A DNA stretch of 7,397 bases from Betaproteobacteria bacterium (GCA_007280315.1 QYQC01000252.1:1-7397), one strand, 5' to 3'; shown: positions 1 through 6,299, counted from the stretch's first letter. Notes: generated from the sequence alone by a model not told the origin. A program made the numbers and translations.

Positions 1-924
1 GCGCTCGAAACCGATGCGCAGGATCGCACTTCCGGCCATGCGCTCGCGAAACAGACCCTTGTTCCAGTAGAACAGTTCCACCAGTGCCACATCGTCCAGG
101 CCGTGGCGCACACGGAAATCCGGCTCGGTGCTGACGCTGGCGTAGCGATTCCAGGGGCAGACCAGCTGACAGTCGTCGCAGCCGTAAACCCGATTGCCGA
201 TCAACGGCCGTAACTCCAGTGGAATCGAACCTTTCAGTTCGATGGTGAGATAGGAGATGCAGCGCCTGGCGTCAACCCGGTATGGTGCGACGATGGCGCC
301 CGTCGGGCAGATATCCAGGCACTTGCTGCAACTGCCGCAATGATCCGTTACCGGGGCGTCGGCCGGCAGCGGCAGGTCGGTGTAGATTTCGCCCAAGAAG
401 AAATACGACCCGGCGTCGCGGGACAACAGCAGCGTGTGCTTGCCGCGCCAGCCCAGGCCGCTCCTGGCCGCAAGCTCCGCTTCCAATACCGGTGCCGTGT
501 CGGTATACACGCGATGGCCTTGCGTACCGGTTTCAGCCTCGACGCGCTGCGCGAGTTTCACCAGCCGGCTGCGCAACACCTTGTGATAGTCGCGGCCGGT
601 GGCGTAGCGCGCGATATAGGCTTTGTCCGGCGCGCCGATCACCGGCCAGCCTGCGGCCGCCTGCGGCAGGTAATTCATGCGCGCGCTGATCACCCGCAAC
701 GTGCCAGGCCTGAGTTCTGCCGGGCGCGCGCGTTTCAGACCGTGCCTTGCCATATAATCCATCTCGCCGTGGAAACCGGCGGCGAGCCACTCTCTGAGAC
801 CGACTTCGGCGGCGGCGTGATCGATGCCGGCGATGCCCACGGCCTGGAAGCCGAGTTCGCGTCCCCAGGCCTTGATTGCATCGGCGAGCCGGGCGTAATC
901 ATGATTCGCAGCAACTTCTGACAT
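1..924 (-). CDS. queG: Epoxyqueuosine reductase QueG, 3' end cut by window edge
   Basis: QueG performs the last step of queuosine synthesis, reducing epoxyqueuosine to queuosine at position 34 of GUN-anticodon tRNAs with a cobalamin cofactor and two [4Fe-4S] clusters, in the cytosol. Reading the minus strand from the ATG at 924-922 gives 308 codons without a stop to the window edge. The N-terminal cobalamin and substrate domain contains YTDTAP (residues 140-145), whose Asp142 fits the family's catalytic Asp. The ferredoxin-like part has cysteines at 196, 199, 202 and 206 (CGSCSKCLDICP), at 222, and at 249, 252 and 256 (CDDCQLVCPWN), the eight-cysteine two-cluster pattern of the family. The partial protein ends in SAILRIGFER, typical of the start of the C-terminal HEAT-like region, so roughly 50 or more residues are missing to the left. 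No clear Shine-Dalgarno sequence precedes the ATG. The start codon overlaps that of divergent tsaE. Identification is firm; the start is well supported. Confidence 0.95.
   Translation of the reverse strand, partial: MSEVAANHDYARLADAIKAWGRELGFQAVGIAGIDHAAAEVGLREWLAAGFHGEMDYMARHGLKRARPAELRPGTLRVISARMNYLPQAAAGWPVIGAPDKAYIARYATGRDYHKVLRSRLVKLAQRVEAETGTQGHRVYTDTAPVLEAELAARSGLGWRGKHTLLLSRDAGSYFFLGEIYTDLPLPADAPVTDHCGSCSKCLDICPTGAIVAPYRVDARRCISYLTIELKGSIPLELRPLIGNRVYGCDDCQLVCPWNRYASVSTEPDFRVRHGLDDVALVELFYWNKGLFRERMAGSAILRIGFER
897..906. repeat. 10-bp perfect palindrome AATCATGATT in queG 5' codons
   Basis: AATCATGATT reads the same on both strands. It lies about 17 bp before the tsaE ATG and falls in queG codons 7-10. 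A half-site AATCAT recurs at 929-934, 32 bp further on and on the other side of the shared start codons. The position suits an operator, but the same bases encode queG residues and a short AT-rich palindrome can arise by chance. Confidence 0.2.
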
Positions 925-925
925 G
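922..925. other. Overlapping divergent start codons of queG and tsaE (CATG)
   Basis: The palindrome CATG holds both starts: ATG of tsaE at 923-925 on the plus strand and ATG of queG at 924-922 on the minus strand. They share two base pairs. Each gene's promoter and any ribosome site must therefore lie inside the other's coding sequence. Both starts fit the usual N-terminal lengths of their families. For tsaE, the frame closes upstream at a TGA (902-904) with no other ATG, and the next internal ATG would remove the first strand before the P-loop. Confidence 0.75.
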
Positions 926-1408
926 TCCAATCATAACCACAGCAAGCTCGAATTGCATTTGACCGATGAAACGGCGACTCGCGCAATGGGTGCGCGCCTG
1001 GCGCGCGTGCTCGTGCGCGGCCTGCGCATTTATCTGCACGGCGATCTCGGCAGCGGCAAGACCACCCTGGTGCGCGGCCTGTTGCGCGGTCTGGGCTATG
1101 CCGGGCGCGTAAAGAGCCCGACCTACGCCCTGGTTGAACTTTATCCCATTTCTAGGTTAAACTTGTACCACTTTGATTTTTATCGTTTCCGCGATCCTAA
1201 AGAATGGCGTGATGCAGGCTTTGGCGAATACTTCAACAGTGACTCGGTATGCCTGGTCGAGTGGCCGGAAAAGGCGGGCGGATTACTGCCTGTCGCGGAC
1301 CTCGATATCGCGCTCGAGTTCGCCGGCGACGGACGTGACCTGAGCGTTTGCGCTGGAACCGAAAATGGCAGAGCGTGTTTAAACCAACTCCTGCAACTGC
1401 CGACCTGA
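923..1408 (+). CDS. tsaE: tRNA t6A37 biosynthesis ATPase TsaE
   Basis: TsaE (YjeE) is the small ATPase that works with TsaB and TsaD in the cytosol to transfer the threonylcarbamoyl group to A37 of ANN-decoding tRNAs, an essential step in most bacteria. The 161-residue product matches the family length of about 150-165. Visible motifs are the P-loop GDLGSGKT (residues 40-47), the switch-like SPTY (65-68), the YHFDFYR segment (82-88) and LVEWPEKAG (111-119), which together define the family. The ATG at 923 is the only reasonable start, although no Shine-Dalgarno sequence is visible (the upstream bases GCAACTTCTGAC are not purine-rich). Its 3' end overlaps the amidase gene, suggesting one transcript and coupled translation. 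A tsaE-amidase-mutL-miaA order is classic in proteobacteria. The nnr (yjeF) gene that precedes tsaE in E. coli is absent here. Confidence 0.96.
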   Translation: MSNHNHSKLELHLTDETATRAMGARLARVLVRGLRIYLHGDLGSGKTTLVRGLLRGLGYAGRVKSPTYALVELYPISRLNLYHFDFYRFRDPKEWRDAGFGEYFNSDSVCLVEWPEKAGGLLPVADLDIALEFAGDGRDLSVCAGTENGRACLNQLLQLPT

Positions 1409-2742
1409 GAATTGCCGTAACCGGTGTCGAAACCGCTTTCGCACATTTTTTCCGCCAACTCCTGCTGATCGCGTTTGCTTCCATCGGCGGCAACGCCGTT
1501 GCCGCCGACCGCGTCAGCGCAGTGCGGGTCTGGCCGGCGCAGGATTACACCCGCATAACCATAGAGGCGGATCGGCCGCTGCGGCATGAATTGCTGCTGG
1601 TGAAAAATCCGGATCGCCTGGTGCTCGACCTGGACGATGTGGACTTCGCCAGCGTGCAGCAGCAGATCGCCGAAAAAGTCCTGCCCGATGATCCCTATAT
1701 CGGACAAATGCGCGCCGGCCGCTACAAACCCGGGGTGGTGCGCCTGGTGCTCGATCTCAAGACCGAGGTTCAGCCACAGATTTTCATGCTCAAGCCGGTG
1801 GGTGAATACGGCCACCGCCTGGTGCTGGATGTCTATCCGCTGGTGCCGGTAGATCCGCTGATGGCCTTACTGCAAAAATCCCAGACGAAGACCGGCGCGG
1901 GCGCGCAGGGCGCCGAACCTGCGTCATCTGCCACACTGCAGCCAGCCGGGATCGAAGCGAAGCCTGGAACTGCGCCCAAGTCAGAGCAGGAGAAGAGGGA
2001 CAAGCCGGTGGTGACGCGCCTGGTGACCATTGTCGTCGACGCAGGGCACGGCGGCGAGGATCCGGGCGCGAGGGGCCGGGGCGGAAGCCGCGAGAAGAAT
2101 GTGACCCTTACCATCGCGAAAAAACTCAAGGCGATTATCGACGCCGAGCCCAATATGCGCGCTGTGCTTACTCGCGACGGCGATTATTTCATTCCGCTTC
2201 AGGTGCGCGTGCAAAAAGCGCGCAGGGTGCAGGCCGACCTGTTCGTATCGGTGCACGCCGACGCCTTCGTCAAGCCGCATGCGCGCGGCTCTTCGGTGTT
2301 CGCGCTGTCCGAGCGCGGCGCCACCAGTACCGCGGCAAAATGGCTGGCCAAGCGAGAGAACGACGCCGACCTGATAGGCGGGGTCAACCTTGACGTGAAA
2401 GACCGTTATCTGGCAATGACGCTCGCCGACCTGAGCCTGACGGCGCAGATCAATGACAGTCTGAAGTTGGCGAAGGCGGTATTGTCAGAACTGGGCGGAA
2501 TCAACGCGCTGCACAAGAGCGGTGTCGAGCAGGCCGGCTTCGCCGTGCTGAAGGCGCCGGACATTCCGTCGATCCTGGTCGAAACTGCTTTCATCAGCAA
2601 CCCGGAGGAGGAACGCCGGCTGAACGACGACGACTACCAGGAGAAAATGGCGCAGGCCATTTTCAACGGCATCAGACGCTACTTCACCAAGAATCCGCCG
2701 CTGGCGAAATCCACTCTCGCCGCCAACCAGATTACAGACTGA
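1348..2742 (+). CDS. amiC: N-acetylmuramoyl-L-alanine amidase, AmiC type
   Basis: This is a periplasmic zinc amidase that cuts the bond between MurNAc and the stem peptide to split septal peptidoglycan during daughter-cell separation. From a TTG at 1348 it has 464 residues. A hydrophobic stretch (FFRQLLLIAFASIGG, 34-48) ending in AVAA (50-53) looks like a signal peptide. The AMIN septal-targeting domain spans about 55-165, a Pro/Ala/Lys-rich linker about 175-222, and Amidase_3 about 226-447. Zinc ligands are His234 (DAGHGG), Glu249 (SREKN) and His303 (SVHAD), with catalytic Glu412 (VETAFISN). The insert near 340-385 fits the autoinhibitory helix released by EnvC/NlpD-type activators. No C-terminal LysM is present. 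The frame has no ATG before the signal peptide. TTG 1348 (61-bp overlap with tsaE) and GTG 1375 (34-bp overlap) are both possible starts. There is no twin-arginine pair, unlike E. coli AmiC. The symbol amiC rather than amiB is by general resemblance. Confidence 0.9.
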   Translation: MRWNRKWQSVFKPTPATADLRIAVTGVETAFAHFFRQLLLIAFASIGGNAVAADRVSAVRVWPAQDYTRITIEADRPLRHELLLVKNPDRLVLDLDDVDFASVQQQIAEKVLPDDPYIGQMRAGRYKPGVVRLVLDLKTEVQPQIFMLKPVGEYGHRLVLDVYPLVPVDPLMALLQKSQTKTGAGAQGAEPASSATLQPAGIEAKPGTAPKSEQEKRDKPVVTRLVTIVVDAGHGGEDPGARGRGGSREKNVTLTIAKKLKAIIDAEPNMRAVLTRDGDYFIPLQVRVQKARRVQADLFVSVHADAFVKPHARGSSVFALSERGATSTAAKWLAKRENDADLIGGVNLDVKDRYLAMTLADLSLTAQINDSLKLAKAVLSELGGINALHKSGVEQAGFAVLKAPDIPSILVETAFISNPEEERRLNDDDYQEKMAQAIFNGIRRYFTKNPPLAKSTLAANQITD

Positions 2743-2764
2743 CTCCCACCGGTTTGTTACCCCG

Positions 2765-3442
2765 CTAGTGCCTTTGAGCCAGCCGGGCGCGGCGCTGCTC
2801 GAACCAGGTGCGCACCGCCACCACCAATGCTGGCAGGCCGGGAATGATGATCAACGCGAAAATGATCAAGGTGAGGTTGTTCTTCACCCACGCGATGTTG
2901 CCGAACAGGTAACCGGCGATGGTCAGCGAAACAACCCAGAACACGCCGCCGGCTATGTTGTAAGTCTGGAACTTCCCATGCGTCATCTGGGCCACGCCGG
3001 CGACGAAGGGCGCGAACGTGCGCAATATCGGCAGGAAGCGGGTGATGACAATGGTCTTGCCGCCATGGCGCTCGTAGAACGCATGTGCCTTGTCGAAAGC
3101 GGCGCGGTTGAAGAAACGCGAATCCTCCCAGCCGAATACCCTGGGTCCGAAGTAGCGGCCGATCCAGTAGTTGGTGGTGTTGCCCAGCACCGCCGCTGCG
3201 ATCAGGAGGAGGTTCAGCAGCATCAGGTCAAGCCGGCCGGCGCCGCTACCGGCGGCGGTCAGCGCGCCGGCGATGAACAGCAGAGAATCGCCGGGCAGGA
3301 AGGGTGTCACCACCAGGCCGGTCTCGCAAAACACGATCAGAAACAGAACCAGATATACCCAGGCGCCGTACTGCGCGAGCAGGCTGGCGAGGTGTTTGTC
3401 CAGATTTACCATCAAATCCCAGAAAAACAGCAGCAGTTCCAT
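2765..3442 (-). CDS. DedA-family inner-membrane protein (YqjA/YghB-like)
   Basis: DedA-family integral membrane proteins are proposed proton-dependent transporters or lipid scramblases that support membrane potential, division and drug or pH tolerance. The 225-residue protein has hydrophobic segments around 26-46, 50-64, 73-88, 160-182 and 188-212, and a basic C-terminal tail (RRARLAQRH). The signature region around LPGDSLLFIAG (49-59) and RFLPILRTFAPFVAGVAQM (135-153) is intact. Glu40, Asp52, Arg135 and Arg141 fall at the spacing of the four charged residues known to be essential in E. coli YqjA/YghB. I chose ATG at 3442-3440 because AAGGA (3451-3447) lies 4 nt before it. The TTG one codon upstream would sit almost on the Shine-Dalgarno sequence. 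The gene faces amiC tail to tail with a 22-bp gap holding no obvious terminator, and is divergent from mutL. The exact substrate cannot be told from sequence. Confidence 0.93.
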   Translation of the reverse strand: MELLLFFWDLMVNLDKHLASLLAQYGAWVYLVLFLIVFCETGLVVTPFLPGDSLLFIAGALTAAGSGAGRLDLMLLNLLLIAAAVLGNTTNYWIGRYFGPRVFGWEDSRFFNRAAFDKAHAFYERHGGKTIVITRFLPILRTFAPFVAGVAQMTHGKFQTYNIAGGVFWVVSLTIAGYLFGNIAWVKNNLTLIIFALIIIPGLPALVVAVRTWFEQRRARLAQRH

Positions 3443-3446
3443 CAAG

Positions 3447-3454
3447 TCCTTTTT
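3447..3454 (-). promoter_or_regulatory. Shine-Dalgarno sequence of the dedA gene
   Basis: The minus strand reads AAAAAGGA, then CTTG, then the ATG at 3442-3440. The purine run pairs well with the 16S rRNA tail. Its closeness to the TTG codon at 3445-3443 argues for the ATG as the true start. Confidence 0.6.
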
Positions 3455-3481
3455 AGCGGAGTTTCTGCAGCGCGAAAGCAG

Positions 3482-3496
3482 GCGGTATCTTACCGC
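3482..3496. promoter_or_regulatory. Inverted repeat in the dedA-mutL intergenic region
   Basis: GCGGTA-TCT-TACCGC is a perfect 6-bp inverted repeat with a 3-base centre, placed in the roughly 100-bp gap between the divergent dedA and mutL genes. It lies 49 bp before the mutL ATG and 40 bp before the dedA ATG. A TAAGAT that could serve as a -10 element for dedA overlaps it on the minus strand. It could be an operator or a small hairpin. There is no T-run after it on either strand, so it is not an intrinsic terminator. Chance is a real alternative. Confidence 0.3.
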
Positions 3497-3515
3497 AAGC
3501 GCGCCGCGTTCCCGG

Positions 3516-3521
3516 TATACT
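3516..3521 (+). promoter_or_regulatory. Candidate -10 element of the mutL promoter
   Basis: TATACT matches five of six bases of the sigma-70 -10 consensus and ends 23 bp before the mutL ATG, which would place the transcript start near 3528 with a leader of about 17 nt. No good -35 element is found 16-18 bp upstream (the bases there read near CCGCAA), so activity is uncertain. A promoter is expected here because the upstream gene points the other way and mutL heads a plus-strand run. Confidence 0.35.
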
Positions 3522-3544
3522 TGGCTGTAGAAAAACGCAAATGT

Positions 3545-5335
3545 ATGCCCTCCATCCGCCTACTTCCCGACACCCTGATCAGCCAGATCGCCGCCGGCGA
3601 AGTGGTGGAGCGGCCGGCATCGGTGCTGAAGGAGCTGCTGGAGAACAGTCTCGATGCCGGCGCCACCGAAATCAGCGTCGGACTGATGCAGGGAGGCATC
3701 AAGCAGGTCAAGGTCACCGACACCGGCGGCGGCATGGACGCCGGGGATCTGCCCCTGGCATTCGCGCGTCACGCTACCAGCAAGATTGCCAGCCTGGATG
3801 AACTGGAACAGGTGCGCTCGCTCGGCTTTCGCGGCGAGGCGCTGGCGTCAATCGCATCGGTGGCGCGAGTTCTGCTCACCACGCGAACCGGGCAGGCGCC
3901 GCACGCATGGAGTATCGGCGCCGAGGGCGGAGCGCTGGGCACGGCGCAGCCCGCTGCGCATCCGGGTGGTACCAGCATTGAAGTCAGCGACGTGTATTTC
4001 AATACGCCGGCGCGGCGTAAATTCCTGCGCACCGAAGCGACCGAGTTCGGTCACTGTGAGGACGTGTATAAGCGCATCGCGCTGTCTCGGCCCGACGTCG
4101 CGTTCAGCCTCAAGCACAACGGCCGGGTGATTTCGCATCTGCAGGCGGGCGATGCTGCGCGGCGCATCGCCGCAGTGGCAGGCGCGGAGTTTTCCGGCGC
4201 CGCGCGCGCGCTCGACGAACATTCCTCCGGATTGCGGCTGTCGGGCTTCGCCGGATCGCCAGCGTTTTCGCGCAGTTCGCGCGACGCCCAGTTCGCCTTT
4301 GTCAACGGCCGCTTCGTGCGCGACAAGCTGCTCGCGCATGCGCTGCGCCAGGCCTACCAGGACATGCTGCACGGCGACCGCCACGCGGCGTACGTGCTGT
4401 TTCTCGAACTCGATCCAGGCGGCGTCGACGTCAATGTACATCCGGCCAAGACCGAGGTGCGATTTCGCGATGCGCGCGCCATCCATCAGTTCGTGTTCCA
4501 CGCGGTGAGCAAAGCACTCTCGGGCAGCGCGACGCAGGCCGACGCGCCGGCGATACAGCCCCTGCCCGCAGCCGGCGGCATGGAATTCCGGCGCATGCCC
4601 TGGCAATCCAGTCTGGGCGTGGCGCAGCCGGCAGCTGCCTATCAAGCCATGTTCGCGGCACCACCCGGACCGGCCGCCATGCCCGGGGGGGGCGCGGCGC
4701 GAACCGCGTTCGAGAGCATACGCGCCGCAGCGCCCGCCGAGACTGATTCGGACGCGCCCCTGGGATTTGCGGTGGCGCAACTGCACGGCATTTACATCCT
4801 GGCGCAAAACCGACAGGGACTGGTGCTGGTAGATATGCACGCGGCGCATGAACGCATCCTGTACGAGAAGCTGAAAGGCGCGCTGGAGGCCCAGGGCATG
4901 AGCATGCAGACGTTGCTGATACCGGTTACTTTCAATGCCGACCGGCTTGAAGTGGCGGCGGTGGAAGAGCACGCCGGTGTACTGCAACAGCTCGGATTCG
5001 ATATCGCGCCACTGTCGCCGACAGCGCTGGCGGTGCGCTCGGTGCCTGCCATGCTCGTTTCGGCCGATATCGCCGGCCTGGCGCACGCGCTGCTGCGCGA
5101 CGTGCGCGAGTTCGGCGGCAGCCGCGTGCTCACCGAGCACCAGCACGAGCTGCTCTCGACCATGGCCTGCCACGGCGCGGTGCGCGCGCATCGGCCGCTG
5201 ACGGTGACTGAAATGAATGCGCTGCTGCGCCAGATGGAAGTTACGGAACGCTCGGGGCAGTGCAACCATGGCCGGCCGACCTGGTATCAGATGAGCATGG
5301 CGGATCTGGATAAACTTTTCCTTCGCGGACGATGA
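3545..5335 (+). CDS. mutL: DNA mismatch repair protein MutL, endonuclease type
   Basis: MutL links mismatch-bound MutS to downstream strand removal. The 596-residue protein has an N-terminal GHKL ATPase: ELLENSLDAGA (30-40, with Glu30 and Asn34), DTGGGM (59-64), HATSK (76-80) and GFRGEAL (94-100). The transducer part carries FVNGRFVRDK (252-261) and DVNVHPAKTEVRF (295-307). An Ala/Pro-rich linker spans about 325-402. The C-terminal dimerisation domain carries DMHAAHERILYE (430-441), fitting the DQHA(X)2E(X)4E metal site with Met for Gln, plus ACHGAVRA (541-548), CNHGRP (573-578) and FLR near the end. This is the set seen in nicking MutL proteins of bacteria without MutH. The ATG at 3545 gives the canonical N-terminus. 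An out-of-frame ATG sits 4 nt earlier, and no clear Shine-Dalgarno sequence is visible. The frame stays open far upstream, but there it is antisense to dedA. A G8 tract lies in the linker. Confidence 0.97.
   Translation: MPSIRLLPDTLISQIAAGEVVERPASVLKELLENSLDAGATEISVGLMQGGIKQVKVTDTGGGMDAGDLPLAFARHATSKIASLDELEQVRSLGFRGEALASIASVARVLLTTRTGQAPHAWSIGAEGGALGTAQPAAHPGGTSIEVSDVYFNTPARRKFLRTEATEFGHCEDVYKRIALSRPDVAFSLKHNGRVISHLQAGDAARRIAAVAGAEFSGAARALDEHSSGLRLSGFAGSPAFSRSSRDAQFAFVNGRFVRDKLLAHALRQAYQDMLHGDRHAAYVLFLELDPGGVDVNVHPAKTEVRFRDARAIHQFVFHAVSKALSGSATQADAPAIQPLPAAGGMEFRRMPWQSSLGVAQPAAAYQAMFAAPPGPAAMPGGGAARTAFESIRAAAPAETDSDAPLGFAVAQLHGIYILAQNRQGLVLVDMHAAHERILYEKLKGALEAQGMSMQTLLIPVTFNADRLEVAAVEEHAGVLQQLGFDIAPLSPTALAVRSVPAMLVSADIAGLAHALLRDVREFGGSRVLTEHQHELLSTMACHGAVRAHRPLTVTEMNALLRQMEVTERSGQCNHGRPTWYQMSMADLDKLFLRGR
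4685..4692 (+). repeat. G8 mononucleotide tract inside mutL
   Basis: Eight consecutive G bases encode part of Pro-Gly-Gly-Gly (residues 380-383) in the MutL linker. Reading on, one inserted G would meet TGA at 4744-4746, and one deleted G would meet TAG at 4830-4832, just before the DMHA endonuclease motif. Either slip would leave the ATPase half and remove the dimerisation and nuclease half. It could also be a sequencing or assembly weak point, although the given length keeps the frame intact. Confidence 0.9.
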
Positions 5336-5346
5336 GCGCAGTTATT

Positions 5347-5352
5347 GGAGGG
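5347..5352 (+). promoter_or_regulatory. Strong Shine-Dalgarno sequence of the reductase gene
   Basis: GGAGGG starts 11 bases before the ATG at 5358 (spacing 5-6 nt), close to ideal. It selects this ATG over the in-frame GTG at 5352, which overlaps the ribosome site itself. It is the strongest ribosome site among the complete genes here. Confidence 0.8.
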
Positions 5353-5357
5353 TGGGA

Positions 5358-6299
5358 ATGAAAATATTGATACTCGGCGCCGGCGCGGTCGGCGGTTATT
5401 TCGGCGGCCGGCTGGTGCAGGGCGGCGCCGACGTGACATTTCTGGTTCGGCCAACACGCGCGAAAAAGCTGGCGCAGGCTGGCCTGGTGATCAGGAGTCC
5501 GCTGGGCGATGCGCAGCTTCAGGTACGCACGGTGTTGCAGGAGGCGGTGCGGCCCGATTACGACCTGGTGATGCTGTCGTGCAAGGCCTACGACCTGGAC
5601 GCGTCCATATCTGCCATCGACGGCGCCATGGGGCCGGATACCCTGGTTCTGCCGCTGCTCAACGGCATGGCGCAACTGGCGCGGCTGGAGCAGGCTTACG
5701 GCAAGGTGCGCGTGCTCGGCGGCACCTGCTACATCGCCTCGACCCTGGATGCGGACGGCGTAATCCGACATCTGAGCCAGTTTCAAGGTACCAGTTGCGG
5801 TCCGCGCGCAGGCAACCACGCGCACGCCGGGGGATTACTGCAGGAACTGGCGCAGGCCTATGCGCGCGCTTCGGTGGAGTGCAAGATAAGCGAGGACATC
5901 GAGCAGGACATGTGGGAGAAGTTCGTGTTGCTGGCGAGCCTCGCGTCGATGACCTGCCTGATGCGCGCCAGCGTGGGCGAAATACTCGCCGCCGCGGACG
6001 GGGAAGCGCTGATGCGCGAAGCACTGTCGATCTGCGTTGCGGTGGCGGTTGCGGCCGGTCATGCGCCGAGTGCTGAATCGCTCAAGCGCACGCAAAGCAT
6101 GCTGTTCGCGCGTGGCTCCGCTTTCACCGCGTCGATGCTGCGCGACATCGAAGCCGGCGGGCGCGTCGAAGCCGATCACATCGTTGGCGACATGCTGCGG
6201 CGTGCGCGCGCCGCCGGTGTGGATGCACGCCTGCTGGCTACGGCGTACGGGCATCTACAGGCCTACGAGGCGCGGCGCCTGCGCGGCGCGGCAGCCTGA
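5358..6299 (+). CDS. Ketopantoate reductase (PanE/ApbA) family protein
   Basis: This NADPH-dependent family includes 2-dehydropantoate 2-reductase, which makes pantoate for coenzyme A, and many paralogues of unknown substrate. The 313-residue length is normal. The Rossmann motif GAGAVGG is at 7-13, Lys76 lies in SCKAYD, and LLNGM (100-104) gives the conserved Asn102. The C-terminal helical domain has WEKFVLLAS (186-194) with candidate catalytic Lys188, and VEADHIVG (270-277) with Glu271 near the expected catalytic Glu. By eye against E. coli PanE (KLAVNC), the substrate-binding Asn after the Lys is replaced by Leu192, so the natural substrate may differ. The gene begins 22 bp after mutL with a strong ribosome site and ends 25 bp before miaA, so it is probably co-transcribed with both. 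It is not part of the usual mutL-miaA pair. Family assignment is firm; panE function is not, so I give no symbol. Confidence 0.9.
   Translation: MKILILGAGAVGGYFGGRLVQGGADVTFLVRPTRAKKLAQAGLVIRSPLGDAQLQVRTVLQEAVRPDYDLVMLSCKAYDLDASISAIDGAMGPDTLVLPLLNGMAQLARLEQAYGKVRVLGGTCYIASTLDADGVIRHLSQFQGTSCGPRAGNHAHAGGLLQELAQAYARASVECKISEDIEQDMWEKFVLLASLASMTCLMRASVGEILAAADGEALMREALSICVAVAVAAGHAPSAESLKRTQSMLFARGSAFTASMLRDIEAGGRVEADHIVGDMLRRARAAGVDARLLATAYGHLQAYEARRLRGAAA

Noticed and set aside
872..905. TTGATT with TAATCA or CATGAT as a tsaE promoter
   Set aside because: The -10 match or the spacing is poor in each combination, so I would not annotate a promoter from it.
282..921. Two overlapping plus-strand frames across the left end
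   Set aside because: They lie opposite queG, whose eight cluster cysteines and conserved motifs are intact. The products are Arg-rich with no family resemblance.
1180..1815. A 211-codon minus-strand frame across tsaE and amiC
   Set aside because: It is a shadow of two well-identified genes, with no ribosome site or domain.
2743..2764. Possible bidirectional terminator between amiC and dedA
   Set aside because: Only a 3-bp GGT/ACC pairing around TTGTT is visible, with no stable stem and no T-run on either strand.
2768..3544. Plus-strand frame open upstream of mutL, which would give an 855-residue MutL fusion
   Set aside because: This stretch is antisense to a clear DedA gene and encodes a low-complexity, charged sequence unlike any MutL extension. 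Canonical MutL begins exactly at the ATG at 3545.
3541..3801. ATG at 3541 opening an 86-codon frame over the mutL start
   Set aside because: The frame is a shifted reading of the MutL ATPase with no ribosome site. Its ATG only happens to lie four bases before the real start.
3848..5269. A 473-codon open frame antisense to mutL
   Set aside because: Long antisense frames are common in GC-rich genes. The translation is Arg/His-rich with no recognisable domain, while the plus strand is unmistakably MutL.
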